Origin: JBBDSH01 sp040905045
Lineage (GTDB): Bacteria > Pseudomonadota > Gammaproteobacteria > Eutrophobiales > Eutrophobiaceae
Assembly (NCBI GenBank): GCA_040905045.1
Contig: JBBDSH010000048.1
Span: 1 to 36,999, forward strand
DNA: 36,999 nucleotides
Direction: 5' to 3'
Position 1 is the stretch's first letter. Each line of letters opens with the position of its first letter. Shown in pieces: positions 7,578 through 15,726 of this stretch. The notes beneath the pieces are model-generated. The model was not told where the DNA came from and ran no database searches. It saw only the letters and a list, made by a program, of their open reading frames with translations. A program made the translations under genes and the position numbers.

Positions 7578-9253
7578 TCCGTAACGCAGCCCTCGGAGGC
7601 GGATTTCACCGTCTTGATGTATTTCATCAGGGTGCCGTGCCGGACCTTGTAGGGCGGCATGGTCCAGCTTTTGCGGCGCTTTTCCATTTCCGTGTCGTTG
7701 ATGTCGACGTTGATGGTGTTATTCACCGCGTCGATGGTAATGGTATCGCCGTTCTCGATCAGGGCGATGGGGCCGCCTTCCTGGGCCTCGGGCACCACGT
7801 GGCCGATGATGAATCCGTGGGAACCGCCGGAAAAACGACCGTCGGTGATCATGGCCACGTCGTTGCCGAGTCCGGCACCCATGATGACGGAGGTGGGCGT
7901 CAGCATTTCCGGCATGCCCGGTCCGCCTTTGGGGCCCTCGTAGCGAATAACGACCACGTCACCCTTGCCGACCTGGTTGTTCTCCACGGCCTGCAGCATG
8001 TCTTCCTCGGAGTCGAACACCCGTGCCGGCCCGGTGAAGGCTTCGCCTTCCTTGCCGGTGATCTTGGCCACGGCGCCGCCGGGCGCCAGGTTACCCTTGA
8101 GAATGCGGATATGGCCGGTTTTCTTGATGGGATCATCCAGGGTATGGACGATGGGCTGACCTTGCTGCAGATCGGGCACGTCGGCGAGGTTTTCCGCCAG
8201 GGTTTTGCCGGTCACGGTTACGCAATCGCCGATGAGCATGTCGTTGGCGAGCAGGTATTTCATCACCGCGGGCGTGCCGCCGACATTATATAAATCCTCC
8301 ATGACGTAACGGCCGCTGGGTTTGAAGTCCGCCAGCATCGGTGTTTTGTCGGCGACTTTTTCGAAATCGTCGATGGTCAGTTCAACGCCGACGGCGCGGG
8401 CCATGGCAATCAGGTGCAGCACCGCGTTGGTGGAGCCGCCGAGAACGGTTACCAGGACCATGGCATTCTCAAACGCCTCGCGGGTCATGATGTCCGCCGG
8501 TTTCAGATCCAGCTCCAGCAGATTTTTCATGGCGGCGCCGGTGCGCAGGCATTCGTCCAGCTTGGCCGGATCTTCCGCCGGGATGCAGGAACTGTAGGGC
8601 AGGGACATGCCCAGCGCCTCGATGGCCGAGGCCATGGTGTTGGCGGTGTACATGCCGCCGCAGGCGCCGGCGCCGGGACAGGCGTGGCGGACGATGTCCT
8701 GGCGCGCCTCGTCATCAATGCTGCCGCTGAGGAACTCGCCGTAGCTCTGGAAGGCGGAGATGATATCGATGGGCTTGTCATCGCGGTGGCCCGGTTTGAT
8801 GGTGCCGCCGTAGACCATGATGGACGGTCGGTTCAGTCGGCCCATGGCAATCAGACAGCCGGGCATGTTCTTGTCACACCCGGGCAGGGAGATATTGGCA
8901 TCGTACCACTGGGCGCTCATGACCGTTTCGATGGAATCGGCGATGAGATCCCGCGACTGCAGGGAATAACTCATGCCGGAGGTGCCCATGGAAATGCCGT
9001 CGCTGACGCCGATGGTATTGAAGCGCATGCCGATCATGCCCGCCGCCTCGACACCTTCCTTAACCTTGTCGGCGAGTTTCAGCAGATGCATGTTGCAGGT
9101 ATTGCCCTCGAACCACATGCTGGAGATGCCGATCTGGGGTTTGTGCATGTCATCCGGTGTCAGGCCGGTGCCGTAGAGCATGGCCTGGGAGGCGCCCTGG
9201 GATTGCCGTTCCGTGATGCGGGAACTGTAGCGGTTCAGTTTCTTGTCAGCCAT
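7571..9253 (-). CDS. ilvD: dihydroxy-acid dehydratase
   Basis: A 560-residue cytoplasmic Fe-S enzyme (EC 4.2.1.9) that dehydrates 2,3-dihydroxy-isovalerate and 2,3-dihydroxy-3-methylvalerate in valine/isoleucine synthesis. Cluster cysteines are Cys53 (EGNTCNMH), Cys126 (LPGCDKNMPGC) and Cys198 (ACPGAGACGGMYTANTM). Lys128 in CDKN is the lysine that is carbamylated in the family. The C-terminal MITDGRFSGGSHG carries the catalytic Ser region. The length fits the shorter [2Fe-2S] type (inference). It is divergent from argE, with 91 bp between them. The last codons, GAT GAG TAA, form part of a 7-bp repeat array. Confidence 0.97.
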   Translation of the reverse strand: MADKKLNRYSSRITERQSQGASQAMLYGTGLTPDDMHKPQIGISSMWFEGNTCNMHLLKLADKVKEGVEAAGMIGMRFNTIGVSDGISMGTSGMSYSLQSRDLIADSIETVMSAQWYDANISLPGCDKNMPGCLIAMGRLNRPSIMVYGGTIKPGHRDDKPIDIISAFQSYGEFLSGSIDDEARQDIVRHACPGAGACGGMYTANTMASAIEALGMSLPYSSCIPAEDPAKLDECLRTGAAMKNLLELDLKPADIMTREAFENAMVLVTVLGGSTNAVLHLIAMARAVGVELTIDDFEKVADKTPMLADFKPSGRYVMEDLYNVGGTPAVMKYLLANDMLIGDCVTVTGKTLAENLADVPDLQQGQPIVHTLDDPIKKTGHIRILKGNLAPGGAVAKITGKEGEAFTGPARVFDSEEDMLQAVENNQVGKGDVVVIRYEGPKGGPGMPEMLTPTSVIMGAGLGNDVAMITDGRFSGGSHGFIIGHVVPEAQEGGPIALIENGDTITIDAVNNTINVDINDTEMEKRRKSWTMPPYKVRHGTLMKYIKTVKSASEGCVTDE

Positions 9254-9344
9254 TGAGTGTTTGGAAATATATGTTGTGGAAAAGGTGCGTTAGAATACAC
9301 CAGACCATTCATATTTGTCAGTGACGGAGCGGAAAATCCCCATC

Positions 9345-10505
9345 ATGTCGTCAAAACAACCCGGATTCCTGGAAGCATTCAGCCGTCTCATTGCGGCGCC
9401 CTCGGTGAGTTGTCTCGATCCGTCGCTGGATCAGAGCAACCGGCCGGTCATCGATCTGTTGGCGAACTGGCTGGGTGATCGCGGATTTGACGTTGACCTC
9501 ATGCCGGTCAGCGACAACCCGGAGAAGGTGAACCTGATCGCCCGAGCGGGCGAGGGAAGCGGCGGACTCGTGCTTTCGGGCCACACCGATACCGTTCCCT
9601 ATAATGAAGACAAGTGGGATCAGGACCCCTTTACCCTGACGGAAAGGGACGGTCGTTACTACGGTCTGGGCACTTCCGACATGAAAAGTTTTTTTCCCAT
9701 CATCATGGATGCCCTGGCGGAGGTGGATATCCGCAATCTGAAACAGCCGCTGTTCATTCTCGGCACCTGCGACGAGGAGAGCGCCATGACCGGTGCCAAG
9801 GCCCTGGCCGACTCGGGTCGTAGTCTCGGCCGTTATGCACTTATCGGCGAGCCCACGGGGCTGAAACCTATCCGCATGCACAAAGGGGTGATGTTCGAAT
9901 CCATACGGATCACCGGGCGCTCGGGCCATTCCAGCGACCCGGCCCGGGGACTGAACGCCCTGGAAGGCATGAATGCCGTGATCAACAGCCTCATCCGCTG
10001 GCGTGACGAATTACAGGAGCGGGAGAGCAACCCCGATTTCCGGGTACCGACTCCGACGCTGAATTTCGGACGCATTCACGGCGGCGACAATCCCAACCGT
10101 ATTTGCGCCGAGTGCGAATTGACCCTGGATGTACGCCTGCTGCCGCACATGGATATCGAGGCAACGCGGGCGTCGCTGCGGCAGAGGGTGATGGAAACCG
10201 TGGACGGAACTGGCATGGGTGTGGCGTTTGACTGTATATTCCCCGGCACGCCGGGGATGGATACCGACAGGAATGCCGCGATTGTACGCTATGCCGAGGA
10301 GCTGACCGGTGAAGAGGCGGGGACGGTGGCCTTTGCCACGGAAGGGCCGTATCTGAACGCCATGGGCATGAATACCGTGATCCTGGGGCCGGGCGATATC
10401 GAGCAGGCCCATCAGGCCAACGAATATCTGGCCCTGGACCGTATCGAGCCCATGAAACAAATCATTCAACAGACGGTTGCCAAATTCTGTATTGAACCAG
10501 GCTAA
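9345..10505 (+). CDS. argE: acetylornithine deacetylase
   Basis: A 386-residue M20-family di-zinc hydrolase that removes acetate from N-acetylornithine in arginine synthesis. Metal and catalytic residues match E. coli ArgE in identity and number as I recall it: His80 and Asp82 (SGHTDTVP), Asp112 (GTSDMK), Glu144-Glu145 (CDEESAM), Glu169 (IGEPT), and a C-terminal His in GDIEQAHQANEY. The ATG at 9345 was chosen because it aligns with the E. coli N-terminus; a TTG at 9315 in the same frame would add 10 unrelated residues. Its stop overlaps the start of argA (TAATG). Confidence 0.95.
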   Translation: MSSKQPGFLEAFSRLIAAPSVSCLDPSLDQSNRPVIDLLANWLGDRGFDVDLMPVSDNPEKVNLIARAGEGSGGLVLSGHTDTVPYNEDKWDQDPFTLTERDGRYYGLGTSDMKSFFPIIMDALAEVDIRNLKQPLFILGTCDEESAMTGAKALADSGRSLGRYALIGEPTGLKPIRMHKGVMFESIRITGRSGHSSDPARGLNALEGMNAVINSLIRWRDELQERESNPDFRVPTPTLNFGRIHGGDNPNRICAECELTLDVRLLPHMDIEATRASLRQRVMETVDGTGMGVAFDCIFPGTPGMDTDRNAAIVRYAEELTGEEAGTVAFATEGPYLNAMGMNTVILGPGDIEQAHQANEYLALDRIEPMKQIIQQTVAKFCIEPG

Positions 10506-11818
10506 TGGCGGACGATTCGGAAAAATTCATTCACTGGTTTCGCTCGGCGTCACCCTATATCCGGGTGCATGGCGGCAAGACCTTCGTGATCCAGATCGAC
10601 GATGATGCGGTCCACTCGGACGGCTTCACGGATCTGGTGCACGATCTCGCCCTGCTGAACAGCCTGGGAATACGTCTGGTCCTGGTCTACAGCACGCGGC
10701 ATTCCATCGAGGTGCGCCTGCAGGATCACCGGATCGAATCCCGATATCACCACGGCATGCGGGTTACGGATGCCGAGGCCATGCAATACGTCACGGATGC
10801 CGCCGGCAAGCTGCGCATCGAAATCGAGGCGCGGCTTTCCATGGGTCTGGGCAATACGCCCATGTCCGATGCCGATGTGCGGGTTGTGTCCGGTAATTTT
10901 ATCGCCGCCCGGCCGCTTGGTGTGATAGACGGGGTCGATTACCAGTACACGGGCGAGTTTCGCAGCGCCGATGTGGATGCCATCAAGGCAAAACTGGATG
11001 GCCATGAAATCGTACTTATCCCGCCCCTGGGATATTCGGTCACCGGCGAGACCTTCAATCTCAGTGCCGGTGCGCTGGCATCGAAACTGGCGGTGGCCCT
11101 GGCGGCGGACAAGCTGATCTATCTCATGGAGTGCGGGACGCTGAAAGACGGGGATGGACAACCCGTCTCCCAGATGACGCAAATGGAAGCGGAAGTCTTC
11201 CTGAAGAATCTCGAGGACGACGCCGCGAAATACTATCTTGGCCACGCCATCGACGCCTGTGCCGGCGGCGTCGGCCGGGTACATCTGCTGGAACGGAGTG
11301 TCGACGGCGCCGTTCTTCAGGAACTGTTTACCCGGGACGGCGCCGGCACCATGATCAGCCGGGCATCCTACGATGTCGTCCGCAAGGCGACCGTCGATGA
11401 TATCGCCGGTATCCTGGATATAATCGCGCCGCTGGAACGAGAAGGCGTGCTGGTGCCCCGTTCAAGGGAAAAGCTGGAACTGGAAATCGAGCACTTTACC
11501 GTCATGTCCCGGGACGATGTGATCATTGGCTGCGCCGCCTTGTATCCGTTTCCGTCGGAAACCTCCGGCGAACTGGCCTGCCTGGCCGTGCAGCCGGAAT
11601 ACCACGATAACGGCCGGGGAGAGCAGCTTCTTGAGGCTATCGAAAACGAGGCGGCCGGAGTCGGTCTCAAGCAGCTCTTCGTGCTGACCACGCAGGCGCG
11701 GCACTGGTTCCGGGAAAACGGTTTTGAAGAGTCTTCCATCAACGATCTGCCGGTGGAGAAGAAGCAGTTGTACAACTATCAGCGCAAATCACGGGTTCTG
11801 GTAAAAAAAATCCACTAA
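10505..11818 (+). CDS. argA: amino-acid N-acetyltransferase (N-acetylglutamate synthase)
   Basis: 437 residues. Residues 1 to about 290 form an amino-acid-kinase domain (HGGKTFVIQIDDDAV, then GVDYQYTGEFRSADVDAI and a LIPPLGYSVTGETFNLS segment), which binds arginine in the family. Residues from about 295 on form a GNAT acetyltransferase domain (ACLAVQPEYHDNGRGEQLLEAIE is the acetyl-CoA loop). It makes N-acetylglutamate, the first arginine intermediate. The ATG overlaps the argE stop (TAATG), so translation is coupled. Arginine feedback control is expected from the family. A long inverted-repeat element begins in its stop codon. Confidence 0.96.
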   Translation: MADDSEKFIHWFRSASPYIRVHGGKTFVIQIDDDAVHSDGFTDLVHDLALLNSLGIRLVLVYSTRHSIEVRLQDHRIESRYHHGMRVTDAEAMQYVTDAAGKLRIEIEARLSMGLGNTPMSDADVRVVSGNFIAARPLGVIDGVDYQYTGEFRSADVDAIKAKLDGHEIVLIPPLGYSVTGETFNLSAGALASKLAVALAADKLIYLMECGTLKDGDGQPVSQMTQMEAEVFLKNLEDDAAKYYLGHAIDACAGGVGRVHLLERSVDGAVLQELFTRDGAGTMISRASYDVVRKATVDDIAGILDIIAPLEREGVLVPRSREKLELEIEHFTVMSRDDVIIGCAALYPFPSETSGELACLAVQPEYHDNGRGEQLLEAIENEAAGVGLKQLFVLTTQARHWFRENGFEESSINDLPVEKKQLYNYQRKSRVLVKKIH

Positions 11819-12032
11819 ATAGATGTTCCGAATTCCAGTCCAGTTACAGCCCGGCTCGGCTACAGGGCGGGGTTATGGTGTTATCGCTCCCCTCGCTGCC
11901 TCCCTGGCTCGGTCCCGCGCTCGTCCATGGCGCTAGTCGCTCCAACACCATGACCCCGCCCTGTAGCCAGCCCAATCTCTTAATCTCCATATTTCAACAG
12001 TATCTGGACTGGAATTCGGAACACTTATTTAG
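11815..12032. repeat. nested inverted-repeat element (29-bp terminal repeats around a conserved-loop hairpin)
   Basis: Outer arms 11815-11843 and 12004-12032 are inverted copies matching at 27 of 29 positions (core TGTTCCGAATTCCAGTCCAG). Inside them lies a hairpin with 23-bp arms 11860-11882 and 11944-11966 (22 of 23 matched, the odd pair being G-U in RNA). It encloses a loop of about 60 nt that is nearly identical, on the opposite strand, to the loop at 15581-15639. The left end starts within the argA stop codon; the right end touches the ribosome-binding site of the next gene. It could be a MITE and may also act as a terminator. Confidence 0.85.
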
Positions 12033-12045
12033 GGTGATTTGAATC

Positions 12046-12426
12046 GTGTCTTCGACACATCCGCCATCGCCGCTGATCCGTCATCTGGCCTGGGGCCGTA
12101 TGGATGTCGAAGGCATCGGCGAGGGCAAAGACTATAAACTCTGGCCCGGCGGCGGCCGGCCATGGGACTGGCGGGAAACCGGTACCCGTCACGTTCCCGG
12201 TATCCAGCCGGCCGATGTGGAAGAACTGATAAAGAACGGTTGTAAAACCGTCGTCCTGAGCCGGGGCATGCTGCTGTGCCTGCAAACCTGCCGGGAGACG
12301 CTGGATGAACTTGAAACAAAAGACGTCGCCGTTCATATCGCCGAAACCAAAAGGGCGGTCCGCATCTATAATGAACTGGCGGAAAAAGGTGAAGCTGTCG
12401 GCGGGCTGTTTCACTCCACCTGCTGA
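12046..12426 (+). CDS. Mth938-like domain protein (DUF498)
   Basis: A 126-residue soluble protein of the Mth938/NDUFAF3 fold family. The order is typical: an N-terminal strand, a mid-segment WRETGTRHVPGIQPADVEELI, then CKTVVLSRGMLLCLQTC and a C-terminal VAVHIAETKRAVRIYNELAEKG. In bacteria the function is unknown; mitochondrial relatives assist complex I assembly. The start is GTG with AGGGTGA about 8 nt upstream. That Shine-Dalgarno abuts the right arm of the repeat element at 11815-12032, so the element may have supplied or displaced the leader. Confidence 0.8.
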   Translation: MSSTHPPSPLIRHLAWGRMDVEGIGEGKDYKLWPGGGRPWDWRETGTRHVPGIQPADVEELIKNGCKTVVLSRGMLLCLQTCRETLDELETKDVAVHIAETKRAVRIYNELAEKGEAVGGLFHSTC

Positions 12427-12493
12427 TTCGGATATTCAAGACCGAAGATTCCGATTACGAGACTTGCTTCTCGCGGAGCAGGCAAAGTAACGG

Positions 12494-12634
12494 GTAGCCT
12501 GGATGGAGCGCAGCGGAATCCGGGGCCGACAAGTAACTCGTGCTTGGTTACTTGTGAATGTCGGACTGTTCTCGCTAATTAGGAATCGTGACTCACCAGA
12601 TTTCCCGGATTCCGCTTTGCTCCATCCGGGCTAC
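12494..12634. repeat. GTAGCCCGGATG repeat pair in inverted orientation
   Basis: 12494-12525 reads GTAGCCTGGATGGAGCGCAG followed by CGGAATCCGGGG. 12604-12634 is the same repeat reversed. Between them a second stem pairs CCGACAAGTAAC with GTTACTTGT...GTCGG. Single copies occur at 23896-23926 and 33135-33166. The 12427-12755 region otherwise shows no gene. Confidence 0.8.
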
Positions 12635-12755
12635 GAGGCTGCGATCTTGGCGAGATCATAAATTCGTATTCAAAAACCTTGACTGAATACTGCCATTCGA
12701 GATGATAAGGCGATGTCATTTCGACCAGTGGGAGAAATCCTGGAGATATTCCCTG

Positions 12756-13532
12756 TCATCTCACCAGATCACGATAAGCATACCAGGTAGCGTGGCCAAG
12801 AAGCGGGTAAATGATAATGAGACCCAGCAGAACAGTCAGAAAACCAATCGCGGTCAAGCCGACGATCAAAGCCGCCCACATCACCATGGCGGGAATATTG
12901 GCGGCAACCACGCGGATACTGAGTTTCATTGCTTCCCCGGCGGTCAGGGTGGTTTGATCGATAATAGCGGGAACCGAGACCACCGACAGAGCGAAAACCA
13001 GAAACGCCAGTACACCGCCCGCGGATATGTAAAATACAAGCTGCAGTATAGTCAAATTTTCGAGCACGCCTCCATAGGCCATTTCCGCGAGTGTGGGTGT
13101 GGACTGTTGAAACAGAGACTGCAGGAGCAGGCCCGCAAACAGAAACCAGATCAGACTGATGGCCAGCAGGGCGGCGGCAAAACGCCAAAGCGCCCGGTAA
13201 TTGCGCCCCAGTCCTTCCAGTGAGTCGTCGAAGCTGATGGACGCATTCAGACCGCGCCGCCTGGACAGTTCGCACAGCCCCGTGGCCATAATCGGACCGA
13301 TGAGCAGAAATCCGGATACGGCAGCGGCCATGAGATAGATATGGGTCGTCGTGAAGAGCAGGATTACCAGGCCCAGACCCGCAACGAGGAAACCATAGGC
13401 AATACTGGCTGCACGATGGTGCTTCAGGTCTTCCCAGCCCATGCGGATCCATTCGACCGGCTGCAGGAACGTGACTTTTTGCACCTGTGACGCCTGTGCC
13501 GGTATATCATCGAAGTGAGCCGTATTATTCAT
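12756..13532 (-). CDS. DUF2189 family inner-membrane protein
   Basis: A 258-residue protein with about six membrane segments. The N-terminus VEWIRMGWEDLKHHRAASIAYG is the hallmark of DUF2189, followed by a first helix (FLVAGLGLVILLF), GFLLIGPIMATGLCELSRRR, and further hydrophobic helices to the end. The function is unknown. The start has GGGGGA seven bases upstream. A small membrane protein gene with a similar G-rich leader lies next to it on the same strand, separated by a REP pair. Confidence 0.85.
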   Translation of the reverse strand: MNNTAHFDDIPAQASQVQKVTFLQPVEWIRMGWEDLKHHRAASIAYGFLVAGLGLVILLFTTTHIYLMAAAVSGFLLIGPIMATGLCELSRRRGLNASISFDDSLEGLGRNYRALWRFAAALLAISLIWFLFAGLLLQSLFQQSTPTLAEMAYGGVLENLTILQLVFYISAGGVLAFLVFALSVVSVPAIIDQTTLTAGEAMKLSIRVVAANIPAMVMWAALIVGLTAIGFLTVLLGLIIIYPLLGHATWYAYRDLVR

Positions 13533-13586
13533 AGCAATTCCCCCGCTTCAGAGATTCGCGTATTTCTCCATAATTTCGGGATGCCT

Positions 13587-13673
13587 ATTCGCGGCGAGGG
13601 CGCCGCTCCCGCAACCAGGGCCACACTCCGTGGTAAAACCGTGGTTGTGGGAGGCGCGACCACGCGCCGAATA
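13587..13673. repeat. BIME: two REP palindromes in inverted orientation
   Basis: Two copies of a GGTTGTGGGAG-headed REP point away from a central GGTAAAACC spacer. One reads on the plus strand (13642-13673, ending GCGCCGAAT). The other is reversed (13587-13618, GCGGCGAGGGCGCCGC stem). They fill the gap between two membrane-protein genes. Confidence 0.8.
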
Positions 13674-13730
13674 CAGGATCTTCCCCTTACGACTGGATTG
13701 AGCACAGCGTAATCCGGGGCCGAGACTGTT

Positions 13731-14111
13731 TTATCCGGTTTGTGTCGGCCCGGATTTGTAATACAGCCAGGAAGACACCTGTCCCCAGGCGCCGGCATTG
13801 ACCACCAGACCGATGATCACGCTGGTCAACGACACGGGCACCACCTTGAAGACGAACAGGGCCACCGCCGTGGCGATGGCGCCCCAGACAATGCCGCGCA
13901 GGATCCAGTTGTTGGTCATGACCGGGATCAGAAAAGCGAAACCCCATATCCCGCCCCAGGTCATCTGCCGGTAAAGAAAGCTTTTGAGAAAGTCCTGGGT
14001 CAACTCCGGTCCCGGCATGAACTGCCAGATAATCACCAGAGCCAGAACATTGGCGGCGCCGCCGATGGCGCCGGCGCCGAAGGCGCGGACAATACTGGAT
14101 AGATTAATCAT
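13731..14111 (-). CDS. small four-helix membrane protein, unknown function
   Basis: 126 residues with about four hydrophobic segments: GGAANVLALVIIWQFM, WGGIWGFAFLIPVM, GIVWGAIATAVALFVFKVVP and SLTSVIIGLVVNAGAWG. No known domain is recognised. The start at 14111 (MINLSSIVRAFGAG) was chosen because GGGGGGA lies 9 nt upstream; an upstream ATG at 14165 would add 18 residues. It may share a transcription unit with the DUF2189 gene downstream, across the REP pair. Confidence 0.75.
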   Translation of the reverse strand: MINLSSIVRAFGAGAIGGAANVLALVIIWQFMPGPELTQDFLKSFLYRQMTWGGIWGFAFLIPVMTNNWILRGIVWGAIATAVALFVFKVVPVSLTSVIIGLVVNAGAWGQVSSWLYYKSGPTQTG

Positions 14112-14242
14112 CAATGAATCCCCCCGTTTATGGAAAAGTCGTCCCTGTCCTGTACAGAATTCCATGTACCGGACACTTTTTTATCACGGTACATGCTTTC
14201 CTTCAATTATAAAGACCGCCGTTTTGCGATTGCCGGGTCGAT

Positions 14243-14905
14243 TCAGTCCGCGCCACCCCTTGCAATGGAGAATGCCGTGCGAATAACCGCCTCTTTCAAT
14301 GTGCGTCTGTGTTTCTCAGTATCCACGCTGGCGGGTGCGGTTACCATGAATCCCTCGAACATGGCGGCAATGATCTCGGCGCGGATCCTCGCCTCGTCCA
14401 ACGAAATATCCGGCACCATCTCGTGGATGCGCTCACTCAGATACTGCAGCTGGGTTTCATAGAGCTGCTGCATGAGTTCGCCGGTGTAATCGTCGGTGGA
14501 ACTGAGCAGGGGCCACAGCTGGATGAAAAAATGGCGGGTATCGTCGTCGCCGATGTCCTCGAAGTTGAACTCCAGCAGTGCCCGGAAACGGCCTTCGGGT
14601 GAATCCCCGGCCTGGTGCAACAGCTCCCGGTAACGACGGATATAGGACTGCTGTACGTAACACATCAGAGCCCTGATGAGATCGCCGCGGGATTTGAAAT
14701 AGTACTGTACGTTGCTCAGCCGCATATCAAGGCGCCGGCCGATTGCCTGCATGGAAAAGTGTTCGTAGCCCTCCGTGCGCAGTATCTCGAAGGCGGCCTC
14801 CAGGATCCGTAGTACGGTAGCGCGACCGGCCCGGCTCAATCGCTTGCCGGTCTGAATTAGCCCTTCAAAATCAAACTCCTGCACGGTTTTCCGTTCCATA
14901 CTCAT
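14243..14905 (-). CDS. TetR-family transcriptional regulator
   Basis: 220 residues. The N-terminal DNA-binding domain has a TetR helix-turn-helix at about residues 50-70 (FSMQAIGRRLDMRLSNVQYYF), preceded by RATVLRILEAAFEILRTEGY. The C-terminal ligand domain is not assignable. It is divergent from a secreted NTF2-like gene and the amine-oxidation genes behind it, so it is the best local candidate for their regulator. The start at 14905 (MSMERK) was chosen over the upstream in-frame start because of the leader GGGGCGGGCGC and because 14929-14972 looks like operator DNA. Confidence 0.88.
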   Translation of the reverse strand: MSMERKTVQEFDFEGLIQTGKRLSRAGRATVLRILEAAFEILRTEGYEHFSMQAIGRRLDMRLSNVQYYFKSRGDLIRALMCYVQQSYIRRYRELLHQAGDSPEGRFRALLEFNFEDIGDDDTRHFFIQLWPLLSSTDDYTGELMQQLYETQLQYLSERIHEMVPDISLDEARIRAEIIAAMFEGFMVTAPASVDTEKHRRTLKEAVIRTAFSIARGGAD

Positions 14906-14928
14906 GCGCCCGCCCCGTTCGATTGACA

Positions 14929-14972
14929 ATTGGGTCAATCTACCTAATAATTTATTGGTCAATACACCAAAT
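14929..14972. promoter_or_regulatory. candidate operator repeats in front of the TetR gene
   Basis: Two similar sites, ATTGGGTCAAT (14929-14939) and ATTGGTCAAT (14954-14963). The second lies inside a larger palindrome, ATTGGT-N6-ACCAAAT (14954-14972). They lie in the divergent region between the regulator and the plus-strand genes, as expected for a self-regulating TetR. ATTGGTTTCAAT, a related site, lies before mhaA at 25977-25988. Confidence 0.45.
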
Positions 14973-15069
14973 CATTCATGCGTCATGGACGGTTCATGGT
15001 ATCAGAATCCGGAAGTGATAGCGGAGAGGAGAAACCCGCTGCCATCGATACACCACGAGTAATACGACT

Positions 15070-15549
15070 ATGAAGGCAACTCTGCTGAAGTGCATATTGA
15101 TAATTCTGATGGGGGCGGTAGCGGGACCGGCTCTGGCGGATGATTCGGAAGCCGCCGCATTCAAGCAGGCCATCCGCGCCAAGTACGATCTCAAGGAACA
15201 GGCCTTCGCCGCCGGCGATGCCGATCTGGTCGTTGACCGCTTCTATTCCGAAGACGTGATCTCCACCGATAACGAAGGCAACACGCATGTGGGCCGGGAA
15301 GAATTACGGCCCCTGTACGAGGAAGTCACCGCGGCATTCAACGCCAAAATCGAATCGGTGTATACCCACGTGAACGGCGATGCCGGCTGGGACTGGGCCA
15401 ACTTCCACGTCACGCCCAAGGATCCGGACAGCGAGGTGGAACCGTTCAGCTTCAAGATCCTTTTCCTGTGGGAAAAGGTGAACGGCGAATGGTGGAGCAA
15501 GGGCGACATGTATGTGCTCGGCCGATTCGAACAAAACGATGAGCACTGA
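15070..15549 (+). CDS. secreted NTF2/SnoaL-like (DUF4440-type) protein
   Basis: 159 residues. The signal peptide ends GPALA-DD. The mature part is a single cone-shaped NTF2-like domain: KYDLKEQAFAAGDADLVVDRFYSEDVISTDNEG, then GREELRPLYEEVTAAF and a C-terminal FLWEKVNGEWWSKGDMYV. Such domains bind or act on small hydrophobic molecules in the periplasm, but the substrate cannot be read. It opens the plus-strand set that leads to the flavoprotein and the TonB receptor, and is divergent from the TetR regulator. Confidence 0.75.
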   Translation: MKATLLKCILIILMGAVAGPALADDSEAAAFKQAIRAKYDLKEQAFAAGDADLVVDRFYSEDVISTDNEGNTHVGREELRPLYEEVTAAFNAKIESVYTHVNGDAGWDWANFHVTPKDPDSEVEPFSFKILFLWEKVNGEWWSKGDMYVLGRFEQNDEH

Positions 15550-15560
15550 GCTTCATGGAA

Positions 15561-15659
15561 CAAGGGCGGGCCGTAGTGTTGGAGCGACTAGCGCCATGGA
15601 CGAGCGCGGGACCGGGCCAGGGATGGCCCGGGGAGCGGAAACACTACGGCCCGCCCTTG
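15561..15659. repeat. conserved-loop hairpin element
   Basis: A perfect 20-bp inverted repeat (15561-15580 with 15640-15659) encloses 59 nt. The first 34 loop bases are identical to those of the element at 11860-11966 read on the other strand. The stem here differs in sequence from the stem there, yet stays fully paired. The loop contains GGGCCA-GGGA-TGGCCC as an inner hairpin. It starts 11 bp after the stop of the NTF2-like gene, so it may terminate or stabilise its transcript. Confidence 0.85.
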
Positions 15660-15726
15660 CGTGATCCCGGTAACGGCATGGGTAGCGGAATTCTGAACAC
15701 ATTAGTTAATAGAAGCGGTGAACGGG

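Noticed and set aside
9315..9344. TTG start for argE
   Set aside because: The ATG at 9345 aligns the zinc ligands with E. coli numbering; the extra residues are unlike ArgE.
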